From: Flavobacteriaceae bacterium PS02336
GTDB lineage: Bacteria > Bacteroidota > Bacteroidia > Flavobacteriales > Flavobacteriaceae
DNA length: 64,000 bases
Assembly: GCA_029960065.1 (NCBI GenBank)
Contig: JASCOF010000006.1
Span: forward strand, 62,001-126,000
Direction: 5' to 3'
The notes under the pieces were generated by a model. It was not told where the DNA came from. It did no database searches and worked only from the letters and a program-made list of their open reading frames with translations. Position 1 is the first letter of the stretch. Every line of letters starts with the position of its first letter. This document shows positions 15,831 through 25,373 of the stretch, one piece after another. Both the position numbers and the translations under genes were made by a program.

Positions 15831-16970
15831 TTATTTCAACAAATTTCTAGAAATAACCAATTTTTGTATTTCAGTCGTTCCTTCACCTATAGTGCATAAT
15901 TTAGAATCTCTGTAGAATTTTTCTACCGGATAGTCTTTAGTGTAGCCATATCCGCCATGAATTTGAACGGCATCATTCGCAATTTTAACACAGGCTTCTG
16001 AAGCATACATTTTTGCCATTGCACCCGCTGTAGTGACTTCTTTGTGTTTTTGTTTTAAAAAAGCTGCCTTATGAAGCAATAACTCTGATGCTTCAATTTC
16101 GGTTGCCATATCAGCAAGTTTAAAGGAAATTCCCTGAAAATTACTGATTGGCTGTCCAAACTGATGTCTTTCTTTAGAATATTTTAAAGCCGCTTCGTAA
16201 GCCCCTTTCGCGATACCTAATGATAAAGCTCCTATAGAAATTCTACCTCCATCAAGAATTTTCATAGCCTGAATAAAACCTTGTCCAACTTCACCCAACC
16301 TATTTGCATCAGGAACACGGCAATTATCAAAAACCAATTCTGCTGTTTCACTTGCCCTCATTCCTAGTTTATTCTCTTTCTTTCCAGATGAAAATCCCTG
16401 CATTCCTTTTTCAAAAACAAAAGCGGTCATTCCTTTAGAATCTCCTTTTTCACCAGTGCGCACCACAACAACTGCGATATCTCCAGAAATTGCATGTGTT
16501 ATAAAGTTTTTTGCTCCATTTATTATCCAAGAATCACCATCTTTTACAGCAGTCGTATTCATTCCGCCAGCATCAGAACCCGTATTGTGCTCTGTCAAAC
16601 CCCACGCTCCAATAAACTCTGCCGTTGCCAATTTAGGCAGCCATTTTTTCTTCTGCTCTTCGTTACCAAAAGTCAGGATATGATTGGTGCATAATGAGTT
16701 ATGCGCAGCAACTGACAATCCTATTGATGGATCTACTTTTGAAATCTCTTCAATTATAGTCACATATTCGTGATATCCCAAACCCGAACCACCATATTCT
16801 TCCGGCACCAAAACTCCCATGAACCCCATTTCTCCTAATTTCTTAAATAAAGGAACTGGAAATATCTGCGACTCATCCCATTCCATTATATAAGGCCTGA
16901 TATTTTTTTCAGCAAAATCTTTTATAGACTGTGCTATCATTAACTGTGTTTCGTTATAATCAAAGTTCAT
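15831..16970 (-). CDS. Acyl-CoA dehydrogenase
   Basis: A 379-residue enzyme of the short/medium-chain acyl-CoA dehydrogenase family. It has an N-terminal helical domain (MNFDYNETQLMIAQSIKDFA), the WGLTEHNTGSDAGGM FAD-binding beta domain, the QFGQPISNFQGISF motif, and the C-terminal GGYGYTKDYPVEKFYRD and GEGTTEIQ segments, where the catalytic Glu lies. FAD-dependent, it makes the 2-enoyl-CoA in fatty or branched acyl-CoA breakdown, passing electrons to ETF. The substrate is not readable from sequence alone. It has its own promoter-like TATATTTG inside the 3' end of the next gene upstream. Confidence 0.93.
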   Translation of the reverse strand: MNFDYNETQLMIAQSIKDFAEKNIRPYIMEWDESQIFPVPLFKKLGEMGFMGVLVPEEYGGSGLGYHEYVTIIEEISKVDPSIGLSVAAHNSLCTNHILTFGNEEQKKKWLPKLATAEFIGAWGLTEHNTGSDAGGMNTTAVKDGDSWIINGAKNFITHAISGDIAVVVVRTGEKGDSKGMTAFVFEKGMQGFSSGKKENKLGMRASETAELVFDNCRVPDANRLGEVGQGFIQAMKILDGGRISIGALSLGIAKGAYEAALKYSKERHQFGQPISNFQGISFKLADMATEIEASELLLHKAAFLKQKHKEVTTAGAMAKMYASEACVKIANDAVQIHGGYGYTKDYPVEKFYRDSKLCTIGEGTTEIQKLVISRNLLK

Positions 16971-16983
16971 TTGTTAGTTTCTT

Positions 16984-17874
16984 TTAGTACTCCAAATATA
17001 AACTAATTATTTTTGCTTTTTCAACAGGAAAATCTTTAATTTTTGCTAAATCCTCAATATTTTTAAAATCTCCGTTCATACTTCGATAGGTTACAATCTG
17101 TTTTGCAAGTGTATATTTGAAGTAAGGAAACTGAGATAATTCCTTTAAAGACGCTTCATTAACCTTTATTCTTTTTAATGATGACGGAATTACTACTTTA
17201 AAATGACTTTGCAATTCATTTATTACTTCTGGCGATAGTCCCCATATATCAACCATTTGATCTATTGATACAAAACACCCTAGAATCTCTTTCTGTTTTA
17301 GTATTCGAGTCGACAACCCTTCTCCAATTCCATAAATTTTAATCAAATCTTCTTGAGTTGCTTGATTTATATCTAGTACTTCAATTTTTTGCTTCTTCGG
17401 GAACTCATGCCTTTCATAATTAGTATTATATGATTTAAATTCCGTTTTTTTATGCTGGACCCAATCTGGAAATTTAAGCAAAGGAGAAATTTTACTAAGT
17501 AATGAATCTGAAATACCGGTTACCTTTTGAAACTCATCTACAGAATTCACATATTTATTTTCTTTACGAAATGCTAGCAATCGATCTATTTCTTCAACTG
17601 ACATTCCGAGTTTATAACCTTTATAATCTGAAATAAAATTAGGATTGATTTGATATTTCACAGTAGTACTATTTTTTTTAGCCGCTTTTTCAATATTAAT
17701 TTCCGATTGAAGAGCAAGCCATTTTTCTTTATCGGGAATTCTCTCTTCTGAAACTGTAAAATCAGCAAACAAATAAATCAATTGCAAGGCTGTTATTGTA
17801 AAAAACAGCAAAAAAATACCTTTGCGTTGGTATTTTGTAAAATGCAAATACCTTTTAAAAGACTTAAAATTCAT
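16984..17874 (-). CDS. Helix-hairpin-helix membrane protein, ComEA-like
   Basis: About 296 residues from the ATG at 17874 (MNFKSFKRYLHFTKYQRKGI); a start at 17886 would add four residues. A single transmembrane helix (IFLLFFTITALQLIYLF) follows a basic cytoplasmic tail. The rest contains three helix-hairpin-helix units: around VDEFQKVTGISDSLLSKISPLL, LDINQATQEDLIKIYGIGEGL, and VNEASLKELSQFPYFKYTLAKQIV. The domain resembles the DNA-binding part of ComEA in natural transformation, but flavobacterial members have no proven role. No other competence gene is nearby. Confidence 0.85.
   Translation of the reverse strand: MNFKSFKRYLHFTKYQRKGIFLLFFTITALQLIYLFADFTVSEERIPDKEKWLALQSEINIEKAAKKNSTTVKYQINPNFISDYKGYKLGMSVEEIDRLLAFRKENKYVNSVDEFQKVTGISDSLLSKISPLLKFPDWVQHKKTEFKSYNTNYERHEFPKKQKIEVLDINQATQEDLIKIYGIGEGLSTRILKQKEILGCFVSIDQMVDIWGLSPEVINELQSHFKVVIPSSLKRIKVNEASLKELSQFPYFKYTLAKQIVTYRSMNGDFKNIEDLAKIKDFPVEKAKIISLYLEY
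16993..17000 (-). promoter_or_regulatory. Promoter -7 element (TATATTTG) for the acyl-CoA dehydrogenase
   Basis: The minus strand reads TATATTTG within the last codons of the helix-hairpin-helix gene, 23 bp before the acyl-CoA dehydrogenase start codon. Confidence 0.5.
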
Positions 17875-17914
17875 ACCAAAAAACAATTTTATTTACAAAA
17901 TAAGAAAAAACTTT

Positions 17915-17922
17915 CAAATTTA
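17915..17922 (-). promoter_or_regulatory. Promoter -7 element (TAAATTTG) for the helix-hairpin-helix gene
   Basis: The minus strand reads TAAATTTG about 41 bp before the chosen start codon, between two divergent genes. Chance matches are possible in this AT-rich gap. Confidence 0.45.
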
Positions 17923-18096
17923 GAAAGAAAATTAGTAAGAAAAGTAGTTTTTAAAAAATTATTGATTATGTTACAAAAGGCCAATTAATTTAATGAATAT
18001 CAACAGTTCCAGAAAGTTCCTTGAGAGTCTTTTAAAAAAAATAAAGATTTTATAACTTAAAAGATGATAATTGTTTTTATTTTTTACAAAAAACAA

Positions 18097-18104
18097 TACA
18101 TTTG
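18097..18104 (+). promoter_or_regulatory. Promoter of the permease gene (TACATTTG with upstream TTG)
   Basis: TACATTTG at 18097-18104 has a TTG at 18071-18073, 23 bases upstream, as in the Bacteroidota -33/-7 promoter. The permease ATG is 33 bp downstream. Confidence 0.65.
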
Positions 18105-18136
18105 GCACTTAATAACAAATAAACCAATATTATAGT

Positions 18137-19609
18137 ATGTCAATTTGGAGAGTTAAACCAATATCAGCTTTTGAAGCCGATATGAAGAAAAGTGATTTAA
18201 AGAGAGTCCTAGGAAAATGGAGTCTTACTGCCATTGGTGTTGGTGCCATTATTGGTGGGGGAATTTTTGTACTTACGGGTACTGGGGCTTATTATCATGC
18301 AGGTCCAGCATTAGCAATTTCGTTTATTATCGCAGGTATTGCTTGTGTTTTTGCGGCTCTTTGCTATTCTGAATTTGCTTCAATTTTACCAGTAGAAGGC
18401 TCTGCGTATGCTTATGCTTATGGTACTATTGGAGAAATTTTTGCGTGGATAATTGGCTGGGGACTTATTCTAGAATATGCAATGGGATCTATGACTGTCG
18501 CCGTTTCCTGGTCTGGATATTTTAATAAATTACTTAAACTCTTTGGTATTAAACTTCCTGAATGGCTGACAACAGATCCTGCAAGTTACACAGGAGAAGG
18601 TTTTTCCATGAATCTTCCAGCTTTCTTAATTGTTATTTTAGTTATTTCACTACTTATCAAAGGAACAAAAAGTGCTGCTAAAGCTAACAATGCTATCGTT
18701 ATTCTTAAAGTTGCTGCAGTAATCTTTGTAATTATTGCTGGTCTTTTCTTTATTAATACTGCTAACTGGAGCCCATTTATTCCTGAAGCTACTCAGATTA
18801 TTGAAAAAGAAACAACTCACAACGCTTATGGATTTGGAGGAATTGTTTCTGGAGCAGCTGCTATTTTCTTTGCTTATGTTGGTTTTGATGCCGTTTCTAC
18901 ACAAGCTGGAGAAGCTATTAATCCTAAAAAAGATGTACCGTTTGCAATTATTGCTTCTTTATTAATCTGTACTACTTTATATATTCTTGTTTCTCTTGTA
19001 TTAACAGGAATGATGAATTACCAGGATTTTAATCCACTAGGAAAATATCCTGAAGCTATTAAAGCTCCTGTTGCATATGCATTTGATATTGCTGGACAAG
19101 GCTGGGCTGGATTTATTATTACTGTTGCCGCAACTATTGGTCTTGTATCGGTATTAATGGTAATGATTATGGGTCAATCAAGAATTTTCTTGGGAATGTC
19201 TAAAGATGGTTTAATACCTTCTGTTTTCTCTAGAGTAAACCCTATTTCTGGATCTCCTACTACTAACTTAATGATTTTAGGAGGTATTATCGCAACAGTT
19301 GCTGCATTTACACCAATCAATAAACTAGCAGATATGACAAGTTTTGGTACTTTATTTGCCTTTACAATGGTTTGTATTGCTGTTTGGATCTTAAGAGTTA
19401 AACAACCTGGTTTAACAAGAACATTTAAAGTTCCTGCATTACCTGTTATTGCTGTACTAGGAATTGCAATTAACACTTATCTTATCATCAATTTAAGTGT
19501 TGACGCTCAATTATTTTCACTTGGATGGCTTGCAATTGGTATTCTTGTTTACTTTGGCTATAGTAAGCAAAGATCAAAACTTAATGATACAAAAGGATTC
19601 GAAGAATAA
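18137..19609 (+). CDS. APC-family amino acid permease
   Basis: A 490-residue polytopic inner-membrane protein with about 12 transmembrane helices. TM1 holds the APC signature (GVGAIIGGGIFVLTGTGAYYHAGPA) and TM2 the SEFASILPVEGSAYAYAY segment, which together resemble the cationic amino-acid transporter (CAT/YfnA) branch. It probably imports or exchanges an amino acid using an ion gradient; the substrate cannot be read from sequence. It is monocistronic, with its own promoter and a strong terminator at 19627-19655. An ATG 48 bases further in, at MKKSDLKR, is an alternative start. Confidence 0.9.
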   Translation: MSIWRVKPISAFEADMKKSDLKRVLGKWSLTAIGVGAIIGGGIFVLTGTGAYYHAGPALAISFIIAGIACVFAALCYSEFASILPVEGSAYAYAYGTIGEIFAWIIGWGLILEYAMGSMTVAVSWSGYFNKLLKLFGIKLPEWLTTDPASYTGEGFSMNLPAFLIVILVISLLIKGTKSAAKANNAIVILKVAAVIFVIIAGLFFINTANWSPFIPEATQIIEKETTHNAYGFGGIVSGAAAIFFAYVGFDAVSTQAGEAINPKKDVPFAIIASLLICTTLYILVSLVLTGMMNYQDFNPLGKYPEAIKAPVAYAFDIAGQGWAGFIITVAATIGLVSVLMVMIMGQSRIFLGMSKDGLIPSVFSRVNPISGSPTTNLMILGGIIATVAAFTPINKLADMTSFGTLFAFTMVCIAVWILRVKQPGLTRTFKVPALPVIAVLGIAINTYLIINLSVDAQLFSLGWLAIGILVYFGYSKQRSKLNDTKGFEE

Positions 19610-19626
19610 AGAAATACTATTCAATA

Positions 19627-19655
19627 AAAAAGCTCCAAATTTAATTTGGAGCTTT
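19627..19655. terminator. Bidirectional terminator between the permease and PspC genes
   Basis: AAAAGCTCCAAAT pairs with ATTTGGAGCTTTT around a TTA loop. A-runs and T-runs flank it, so it serves the convergent plus-strand permease and minus-strand PspC genes. Confidence 0.85.
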
Positions 19656-19659
19656 TCTT

Positions 19660-19887
19660 TTATAAATCAAATACGGATGTTCTTTTTGAGCGGATTAAGT
19701 CTTTTAGCCTAATCCAAAATGCCAATGTTAAATAAACTCCAAATCCTAAACCTGCAGTAACAAAAGAAATATAAATAAAAAACAATCTTACACTTGTTAC
19801 ACGCATACCAAGTTTATCTGCTAATCTTGAAGAAACATGAAATCCATATTTTTCAAAAAAGAACTTTAGTTTTAAAATAGCTGACAT
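19660..19887 (-). CDS. PspC-domain family protein
   Basis: A 75-residue protein with the PspC pattern: a hydrophilic N-terminal region with SSRLADKLGMRVTSVRLFFIYISFVTAGLGFGVYLTLAFWIRLKDL, that is, a cytoplasmic DNA-binding-like start followed by one or two membrane helices. In Enterobacteria PspC senses envelope stress. Flavobacterial short PspC proteins are unstudied, and there are no other psp genes nearby. It is probably a monocistronic membrane protein. Confidence 0.75.
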   Translation of the reverse strand: MSAILKLKFFFEKYGFHVSSRLADKLGMRVTSVRLFFIYISFVTAGLGFGVYLTLAFWIRLKDLIRSKRTSVFDL

Positions 19888-19919
19888 ACTTATACTTTTG
19901 AGTTTAGACTTTTACATTG

Positions 19920-19927
19920 CAAAAATA
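19920..19927 (-). promoter_or_regulatory. Promoter -7 element (TATTTTTG) for the PspC gene
   Basis: The minus strand reads TATTTTTG about 33 bp before the PspC start. Just upstream (19934-19978) is an AT-rich stretch of the CAATTAGATAAT type, a word also seen at 47481-47515. Confidence 0.45.
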
Positions 19928-19967
19928 CAGATTTTTCAAATATCTAATTTTCTAATTGACCGATTAT

Positions 19968-21239
19968 CTAATTATTTTTCAAAAGCTCTACTCCAATTCC
20001 ACACTTCAAACAGGCTTTATGATTGCAATATTCCTTTTTTAGTTCAAGCAAAGTCTGACTTTCAAATGCGTTTTTTGATTTTACTCCGAAAGAAATAAAC
20101 TTATCTATTACAGCATTTTTCTCTGGTTCGACTTCTTTCATAAAATCAATTAAATCATCAATAATAACTTCTCCTAATGTTGAAGAATAAGCAAACCGAA
20201 TTGGAATAATAGTATTTATAGCAATCAAGTCTAAAAACGACCTTGATAATGATTTTACCTTCTTTGCACTTTCCCTGTCAAATTGATAATGGTTCTTCCA
20301 ATAATCACTCACAGAAACGTTAAACAAACTATATACACTTTCAAGGGATTTCAAATTTTTAATTTCAGAAAACAAATTCTGCCGTTTATGATATAAAGCC
20401 GCTAACTGTGAAAGTCTTATGGTTGGAAAATTATCTGGCCGAAGTTTAAAAAATTGGATCGGTTCTATAAATGTTCTTTCTAATTGATATTTATGCAACA
20501 AATAAAAATATCTAAAGCTTAAGTCTTTAAAGTAAACATCTTCTTTCTCTGCATTCAATAAACCAGCAGATCCAAAAAATAATGCTTCAAGATTTTCTAT
20601 TTCAAAACTTTCTTTTCTGATAATTGAAAATGGAATTGATTTAGCAATTTGCAAAAAGGAAGTTCCATTTGTATTTAAACCAAAATTCTTTGCTAAAAGA
20701 CAAAATAAAACCGCTTCCCAATCTTGATTTGTTTCTTCCAATAAATCATAAATAAATTTAGATTTACGTTCTAATCGCTCTAAAAACAATCTTTCCTGCC
20801 AGCTTTTAAAAACAAATTCATCAATATCTTTGATTTGTTTCTCACAAGAAATCCAAGTTTTAGGAGTCACGAGCGCATAATAATTATCTATCATTTCTTT
20901 ACGAACATAATCCTTAAGAACCAAAACGGGAATTTCTGTATTATCTTCCCTAAAAATAGCTGTATCGTTTTCCCATACCACATGTAGAATAACATTTTTA
21001 TAGGCAGGATCATTTTCGTGGTTATGCAGGTACCAGTCTGAGGATTTTAAGTGAATTTCTACATTTCCAGCCCATTTCTGATTTCCTATTTCTATGTGGG
21101 CGTTAAAAAAGTCAGGCCCAGAAAGTTCTAAATAATCACCTGTTTTTAGAATAGTAATCAGTTCGTCTTGAGCCGTTTTCAATTGCAAAGTATCAAACTT
21201 CTTGAACTTCCAGAGATAATGAAGAAAGTCTTCTCTCAT
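19968..21239 (-). CDS. DUF2851 family protein
   Basis: A 423-residue protein matching DUF2851 from memory. The N-terminus MREDFLHYLWKFKKFDT is family-typical, followed by GPDFFNAHIEIGNQKWAGNVEIHLKSSDW and NVILHVVWENDTAI, which give a nuclease-like beta-sheet appearance. A helical C-terminal domain ends in CNHKACLKCGIGVELL, a short Cys/His cluster that may bind zinc. The function is unknown; a restriction-endonuclease-like fold has been suggested for similar proteins and is only inference here. It precedes the exonuclease gene on the opposite side of a 73-bp gap. Confidence 0.85.
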   Translation of the reverse strand: MREDFLHYLWKFKKFDTLQLKTAQDELITILKTGDYLELSGPDFFNAHIEIGNQKWAGNVEIHLKSSDWYLHNHENDPAYKNVILHVVWENDTAIFREDNTEIPVLVLKDYVRKEMIDNYYALVTPKTWISCEKQIKDIDEFVFKSWQERLFLERLERKSKFIYDLLEETNQDWEAVLFCLLAKNFGLNTNGTSFLQIAKSIPFSIIRKESFEIENLEALFFGSAGLLNAEKEDVYFKDLSFRYFYLLHKYQLERTFIEPIQFFKLRPDNFPTIRLSQLAALYHKRQNLFSEIKNLKSLESVYSLFNVSVSDYWKNHYQFDRESAKKVKSLSRSFLDLIAINTIIPIRFAYSSTLGEVIIDDLIDFMKEVEPEKNAVIDKFISFGVKSKNAFESQTLLELKKEYCNHKACLKCGIGVELLKNN

Positions 21240-21312
21240 TTTTAAATCTTATAAGGTTTATAAAATCTAAAAATAATAAAATTTTAATACTATTCTTACA
21301 AAATAAAATTAT

Positions 21313-21795
21313 TTAACGAAGCATGTATAATTTTGCACAAGCTCTAGCATCTGATAAAGCTTCATGGTGATTTAACTGAATTTTCATTTCACGACAGCAG
21401 TCACTCAATTTTGTTGGTTTTATTCCTTTTGATTTATATATTTTTACGGTGCATTCCCATTTTGTTGCGATATTTAAGTCTTCGTAATTTAAGCCATGAA
21501 GTAACATTGATTTCATTAAAACGTTACGGTCAAAACTTTCATTATGCGCCACAACAACACGATTTTTTAATCGTTTTTCGATCTCAGGATAAATCTGAAA
21601 AAAAGATTTTGAATTGATTGTATGTTTTGGATAAATTCCATGAACACGAATTGTAAAAGGATTATATTCATTATTCGGCGGTTTTATCAAGGTTACAAAC
21701 TCGTCAACAATTATTCCGTTTTCAACTGTAACAATACCTACAGAACATGGATGGTATCCTGTAGCAGTTTCAAAATCTATAGCAGTAAAATTCAT
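21313..21795 (-). CDS. DEDDh 3'-5' exonuclease, DnaQ/RNase T-like
   Basis: A 160-residue single-domain exonuclease. Motif I is DFETA (D7, E9), motif II is VVAHNESFDRNVL, and motif III is HHEALSDARACAKL with the DEDDh His. It matches the DnaQ-like exonuclease fold used in proofreading or RNA trimming. It is much shorter than DNA polymerase III epsilon of other bacteria and has no BRCT or GIY-YIG fusion, so whether it serves replication or RNA is unclear. It is read toward DUF2851 with a 73-bp gap. Confidence 0.9.
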   Translation of the reverse strand: MNFTAIDFETATGYHPCSVGIVTVENGIIVDEFVTLIKPPNNEYNPFTIRVHGIYPKHTINSKSFFQIYPEIEKRLKNRVVVAHNESFDRNVLMKSMLLHGLNYEDLNIATKWECTVKIYKSKGIKPTKLSDCCREMKIQLNHHEALSDARACAKLYMLR

Positions 21796-21813
21796 TCTAT
21801 ATTTTTAAAAGAA

Positions 21814-21855
21814 AATCCATAAATCCAATTACCAAAGTAACAAGATTTATGGATT
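21814..21855 (-). terminator. Hairpin after the PLP enzyme gene
   Basis: Arms AATCCATAAAT (21814-21824) and ATTTATGGATT (21845-21855) form an 11-bp stem. It lies between the cystathionine-beta-synthase-like gene and the exonuclease start. On the minus strand it is followed by TTTTCTTTTAAA. Confidence 0.65.
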
Positions 21856-21873
21856 AATTATATTTATAATGGT

Positions 21874-23235
21874 TTATTTTATGGAACCAATAATATCATA
21901 CTTTGTAATAATATGGTGATGTCCGTTTCCTAAATCAACCAAAACGGCATCATTTTCTTTAGTAAAAAGTTTTGATACTTCTTCGATTGGAGTTCCTAAT
22001 TTAACAATAGGAAAAGGTTTCCCCATTACTTCCTTAATTGGTTTTTCGGCAACATTTTTATCAGCAACATAACTTCTAAACAAGTCGGTTTCATCAACAG
22101 AACCTACAAAACCATTAATATCAACAACAGGAATCTGAGAAATTTTATATTTACGCATACGCTCAATTGCGTGTGAAACCAATTCTTCTGTACGAACAAC
22201 AATTAATTCCTTATCAATGTGATCTTTAATAACATCCTCTGCCTTAGTAATATTTTCTTCTAAGAATCCACGCTCACGCATCCAGTCGTCGTTAAACATT
22301 TTACCTACATAACGGCTTCCAGAATCATGAAATAAAACGACTACAACATCATCTGGTTTAAAATGTTCTTTTAACTGCAGTAAACCTTTTATACATGCTC
22401 CTGCTGAATTTCCAACAAAAATAGCTTCTTCGAGTGCAATTTTTCTTGTATAAACAGCCGCATCTTTATCTGTAACTTTTGTAAAGCCGTCAATTAAAGA
22501 GAAATCTACGTTTTTAGGCAAAATATCTTCTCCGATACCTTCTGTTATATATGAATAGATTTCGTTTTCATCAAAAATACCCGTTTCATGATACTTTTTA
22601 AAAACCGAACCATACGTATCAATTCCCCAGATTTTAATATTAGGATTTTTTTCTTTTAAATATTTCCCAACACCAGAAATAGTTCCGCCAGTTCCAACAC
22701 CAACAACAAAGTGAGTAATTTTACCCTCTGTTTGTTTCCAGATTTCTGGTCCTGTCTGTTCATAATGTGCCAAAGAATTTGACATATTATCGTATTGGTT
22801 TACATACCATGAATTTGGCGTTTCTTCTGCCAGACGTTTCGAAACAGAATAATAAGAACGAGGATCAGTAGGTTCTACATCTGTAGGGCAAACGACAACT
22901 TTTGCACCAACAGCACGAAGAATATCCATTTTTTCTTTTGACTGTTTATCTGAAATAACACAAATCAATTTATATCCTTTAACGATAGCAACAAGAGCAA
23001 GTCCCATTCCTGTATTTCCAGAAGTTCCCTCAATAATAGTTCCTCCCGGTTTTAATCTTCCATCAGCCTCAGCATCTTCAATCATTTTTACGGCCATTCT
23101 GTCTTTTACTGAATTGCCTGGATTAAATGTCTCGACTTTTGCCAATACTAACGCATCAATTTCAGCAACAATTTTATTGAGCTTTACCAAAGGTGTGTTA
23201 CCAATTGTTTCTAAAATATTATTTGAAAAGTCCAT
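21874..23235 (-). CDS. Cystathionine beta-synthase-like PLP enzyme with C-terminal CBS pair
   Basis: 453 residues. A fold-type II PLP domain (about residues 1-320) has the PLP lysine at K44 in NPGNSVKDRMA, the substrate loop EGTSGNTGMGLA, and the phosphate-binding GVGTGGTISG. Two CBS modules follow (about residues 325-453: IVVRTEELVSHAIERMRKYKISQIPVVD and VMGKPFPIVKLGTPIEEVSKLF). This is the cystathionine beta-synthase architecture, making cystathionine or cysteine from serine derivatives. The CBS pair would bind an adenosyl ligand such as SAM or AMP. No haem-binding N-terminal region as in vertebrate CBS is seen. A cysteine synthase role remains possible. Confidence 0.9.
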   Translation of the reverse strand: MDFSNNILETIGNTPLVKLNKIVAEIDALVLAKVETFNPGNSVKDRMAVKMIEDAEADGRLKPGGTIIEGTSGNTGMGLALVAIVKGYKLICVISDKQSKEKMDILRAVGAKVVVCPTDVEPTDPRSYYSVSKRLAEETPNSWYVNQYDNMSNSLAHYEQTGPEIWKQTEGKITHFVVGVGTGGTISGVGKYLKEKNPNIKIWGIDTYGSVFKKYHETGIFDENEIYSYITEGIGEDILPKNVDFSLIDGFTKVTDKDAAVYTRKIALEEAIFVGNSAGACIKGLLQLKEHFKPDDVVVVLFHDSGSRYVGKMFNDDWMRERGFLEENITKAEDVIKDHIDKELIVVRTEELVSHAIERMRKYKISQIPVVDINGFVGSVDETDLFRSYVADKNVAEKPIKEVMGKPFPIVKLGTPIEEVSKLFTKENDAVLVDLGNGHHHIITKYDIIGSIK

Positions 23236-23280
23236 TTTTATTTAAGTTTTAATAAGTGGTTTAAAATATAGTAAGTCTTT

Positions 23281-25251
23281 TTATTGGAAGAAATTCCAAA
23301 CTAAACCAAAACGCAATACAAAATCACGATAAGGATTATTAGGCGCTGCATAATAATTGCTTTGCGTAAAAGCAGCGTTAAAATGTTCTGCTTTTAAGTA
23401 AAATCTAGTCTGACGGATTCGAGCATTTATAAAGAAATCAAATGTTGCAAAACCGCCTATCTTTTTATCCTGCTGCACAAAAAACTCTGCAATTACAGGA
23501 TTATAATCATCTCCATAATATTTAGTAAGATAATTAAATACAAGTCCTGTCTGCATGTATAATGCTTTCTTGAAAAAATAACCTGAATAATAAAACGTAT
23601 TTCTAGTTACGAAATCAGGAACATTTAAAATCAAATCAGATTGATCTACTTTTTGATATAGAAGTGTATTGTCTAATGCAAAAGGTCCAAATTTGAACTC
23701 ACGGCTTGCCTTTATCTCTAAATAATTTATAGCATTCCCGTATTGATATGGAGTAACAATCTGCACATTTGCGACTGACGATGAATCAGCAAAATATAAA
23801 TGATCTTTAAGAACTGTGTACTGAACCTGCCCTGTTAACCAAGGTGTTTTAATTTCGGCGCTAAGCGAATTTATTTTTTCGTTTTTAAAATTATTGGACC
23901 AATTATAAGCTACCCAGCTACTTTGAAATAAATTATAATTATTGTTTGGTAATTTATTGATGTTACGGTATCTGAAATCAAATTGAATTTTATCATTTAA
24001 ATCGTATCGTAATTTCGCATCTAAATCTGAAAGTGATTGGTTTGTAATTGATCTAGAGTACAAAAACCTACCATTCCATTTGTTTTTTTGATATTCGTAT
24101 TGACCTCCTACATTATTAATCTGTAAAAACAAGTTTCCAGGAACAGCAGTATTATCATCACGAATAATAATTCGTTCATATTTATAGTTAGATCTGTAAT
24201 CATCTATAAAAAAATTAAACTTTCCTAAAAGAGAATTTTCGTAAGCAAGTCCCGCTTTATTATAAAGTCTTTCATATTTGGTCTGATCGTTTATATTGCT
24301 AGACGCATAGGAGTCACCAAAACGCTGTACTCTAGTACTAACATTATCATTATCTGTAACTGTAGAAAGTACGGTTGGCTGTTTGTATTCGTAACCTTTA
24401 TTCTCGTAATTAAACTGATGCGTTACATATAAATTATTATTACCATTTGTTGGATTTACTCTAAAAGCATGATCAAAAAACAATCGTCTTCCTTTTAAAA
24501 GAGACTCTGCATCAGTTAGATAAACCTGTAATCTTTGTCGGTTTTTATAATCTTGGTTATCACTTTCAAAATTGCTTTCATTTGTAATTCCACCATTTTC
24601 TTCGTTCATGATGTCTTGAAAAGTATAATGCGCATTTATCGCATAACGTCTGCTTGTTGTAGCATAACTTGTTGTAAACCTAAAATTACCTGCACTCACT
24701 AACTGGTTAATATAATCTCCTTCGGACCTTAAACCTCTATAGGCAATAGAAAAATTGAGGTTTTTAGAAACGTTTAATGTAATAAAAGAATCTACATTTT
24801 GACCTTTATTAATTGTAGTATTAAAAAATAATTCTGTAAAAGGTGTCGCTGCCGAATAATATCTAATTTGATCTGCCTGTAGATAATTAAAATGTTTTCC
24901 GCTGAAACCAATTTCTGGATATGGAGAAAAACTCGTTAAACTATATTGAAGAGTATTTAAAGGTTGTCCGATATTTGAAAATTCCTGATATCCAAAAAGA
25001 TCTTTCCTAAGATGATTTTGTCTATACGCACTTTTAATGGTCAGCGAAGTATCTGCATAAATTGTGTCGTGTTCCAGTGTAACAATCTTATATTGATCTA
25101 TAGTAGCAATTTTAGCTTTTTTCTTTTTTACGGTATCCGTTATACTTGAATATTCCGTATTCATATCTAAATTATTTTTAGGAGCTGGTTTTACTTGAGA
25201 AAACAATAAAGTTGGTACAACTAATAAACATAGAAAAATGAATATTCTCAT
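23281..25251 (-). CDS. Putative porin, outer-membrane beta-barrel
   Basis: 656 residues with a signal peptide (MRIFIFLCLLVVPTLLFS, cleavage before QVKP). The mature region is rich in alternating amphipathic strands (for example NFRFTTSYATTSRRYAINAHY) and ends in an aromatic terminal strand (VLRFGLVWNFFQ), as in outer-membrane barrels. This matches the Porin_10 type family of Bacteroidota from memory. The substrate is unknown. It lies 45 bp after the PLP-enzyme gene on the same strand and has a possible promoter of its own at 25294-25301. Confidence 0.8.
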   Translation of the reverse strand: MRIFIFLCLLVVPTLLFSQVKPAPKNNLDMNTEYSSITDTVKKKKAKIATIDQYKIVTLEHDTIYADTSLTIKSAYRQNHLRKDLFGYQEFSNIGQPLNTLQYSLTSFSPYPEIGFSGKHFNYLQADQIRYYSAATPFTELFFNTTINKGQNVDSFITLNVSKNLNFSIAYRGLRSEGDYINQLVSAGNFRFTTSYATTSRRYAINAHYTFQDIMNEENGGITNESNFESDNQDYKNRQRLQVYLTDAESLLKGRRLFFDHAFRVNPTNGNNNLYVTHQFNYENKGYEYKQPTVLSTVTDNDNVSTRVQRFGDSYASSNINDQTKYERLYNKAGLAYENSLLGKFNFFIDDYRSNYKYERIIIRDDNTAVPGNLFLQINNVGGQYEYQKNKWNGRFLYSRSITNQSLSDLDAKLRYDLNDKIQFDFRYRNINKLPNNNYNLFQSSWVAYNWSNNFKNEKINSLSAEIKTPWLTGQVQYTVLKDHLYFADSSSVANVQIVTPYQYGNAINYLEIKASREFKFGPFALDNTLLYQKVDQSDLILNVPDFVTRNTFYYSGYFFKKALYMQTGLVFNYLTKYYGDDYNPVIAEFFVQQDKKIGGFATFDFFINARIRQTRFYLKAEHFNAAFTQSNYYAAPNNPYRDFVLRFGLVWNFFQ

Positions 25252-25293
25252 TTGATGGCTTTATATAAATTTATTTTGACAAAATTTGCTGAG

Positions 25294-25301
25294 CAAAGGT
25301 A
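25294..25301 (-). promoter_or_regulatory. Promoter -7 element (TACCTTTG) for the porin gene
   Basis: The minus strand reads TACCTTTG, matching TAnnTTTG, about 43 bp before the porin start. It lies between the SusD terminator and the porin. Confidence 0.5.
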
Positions 25302-25373
25302 AAAGATAAAAACGTATAAACGAAAAAACATAATATATAATATATAAGTCGCATCTTTTCGATCTTTTGAAAC

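Noticed and set aside
17782..17988. Plus-strand 68-codon frame before the permease
   Set aside because: It is antisense to the start and promoter of the helix-hairpin-helix gene, with low-complexity Lys-rich sequence.
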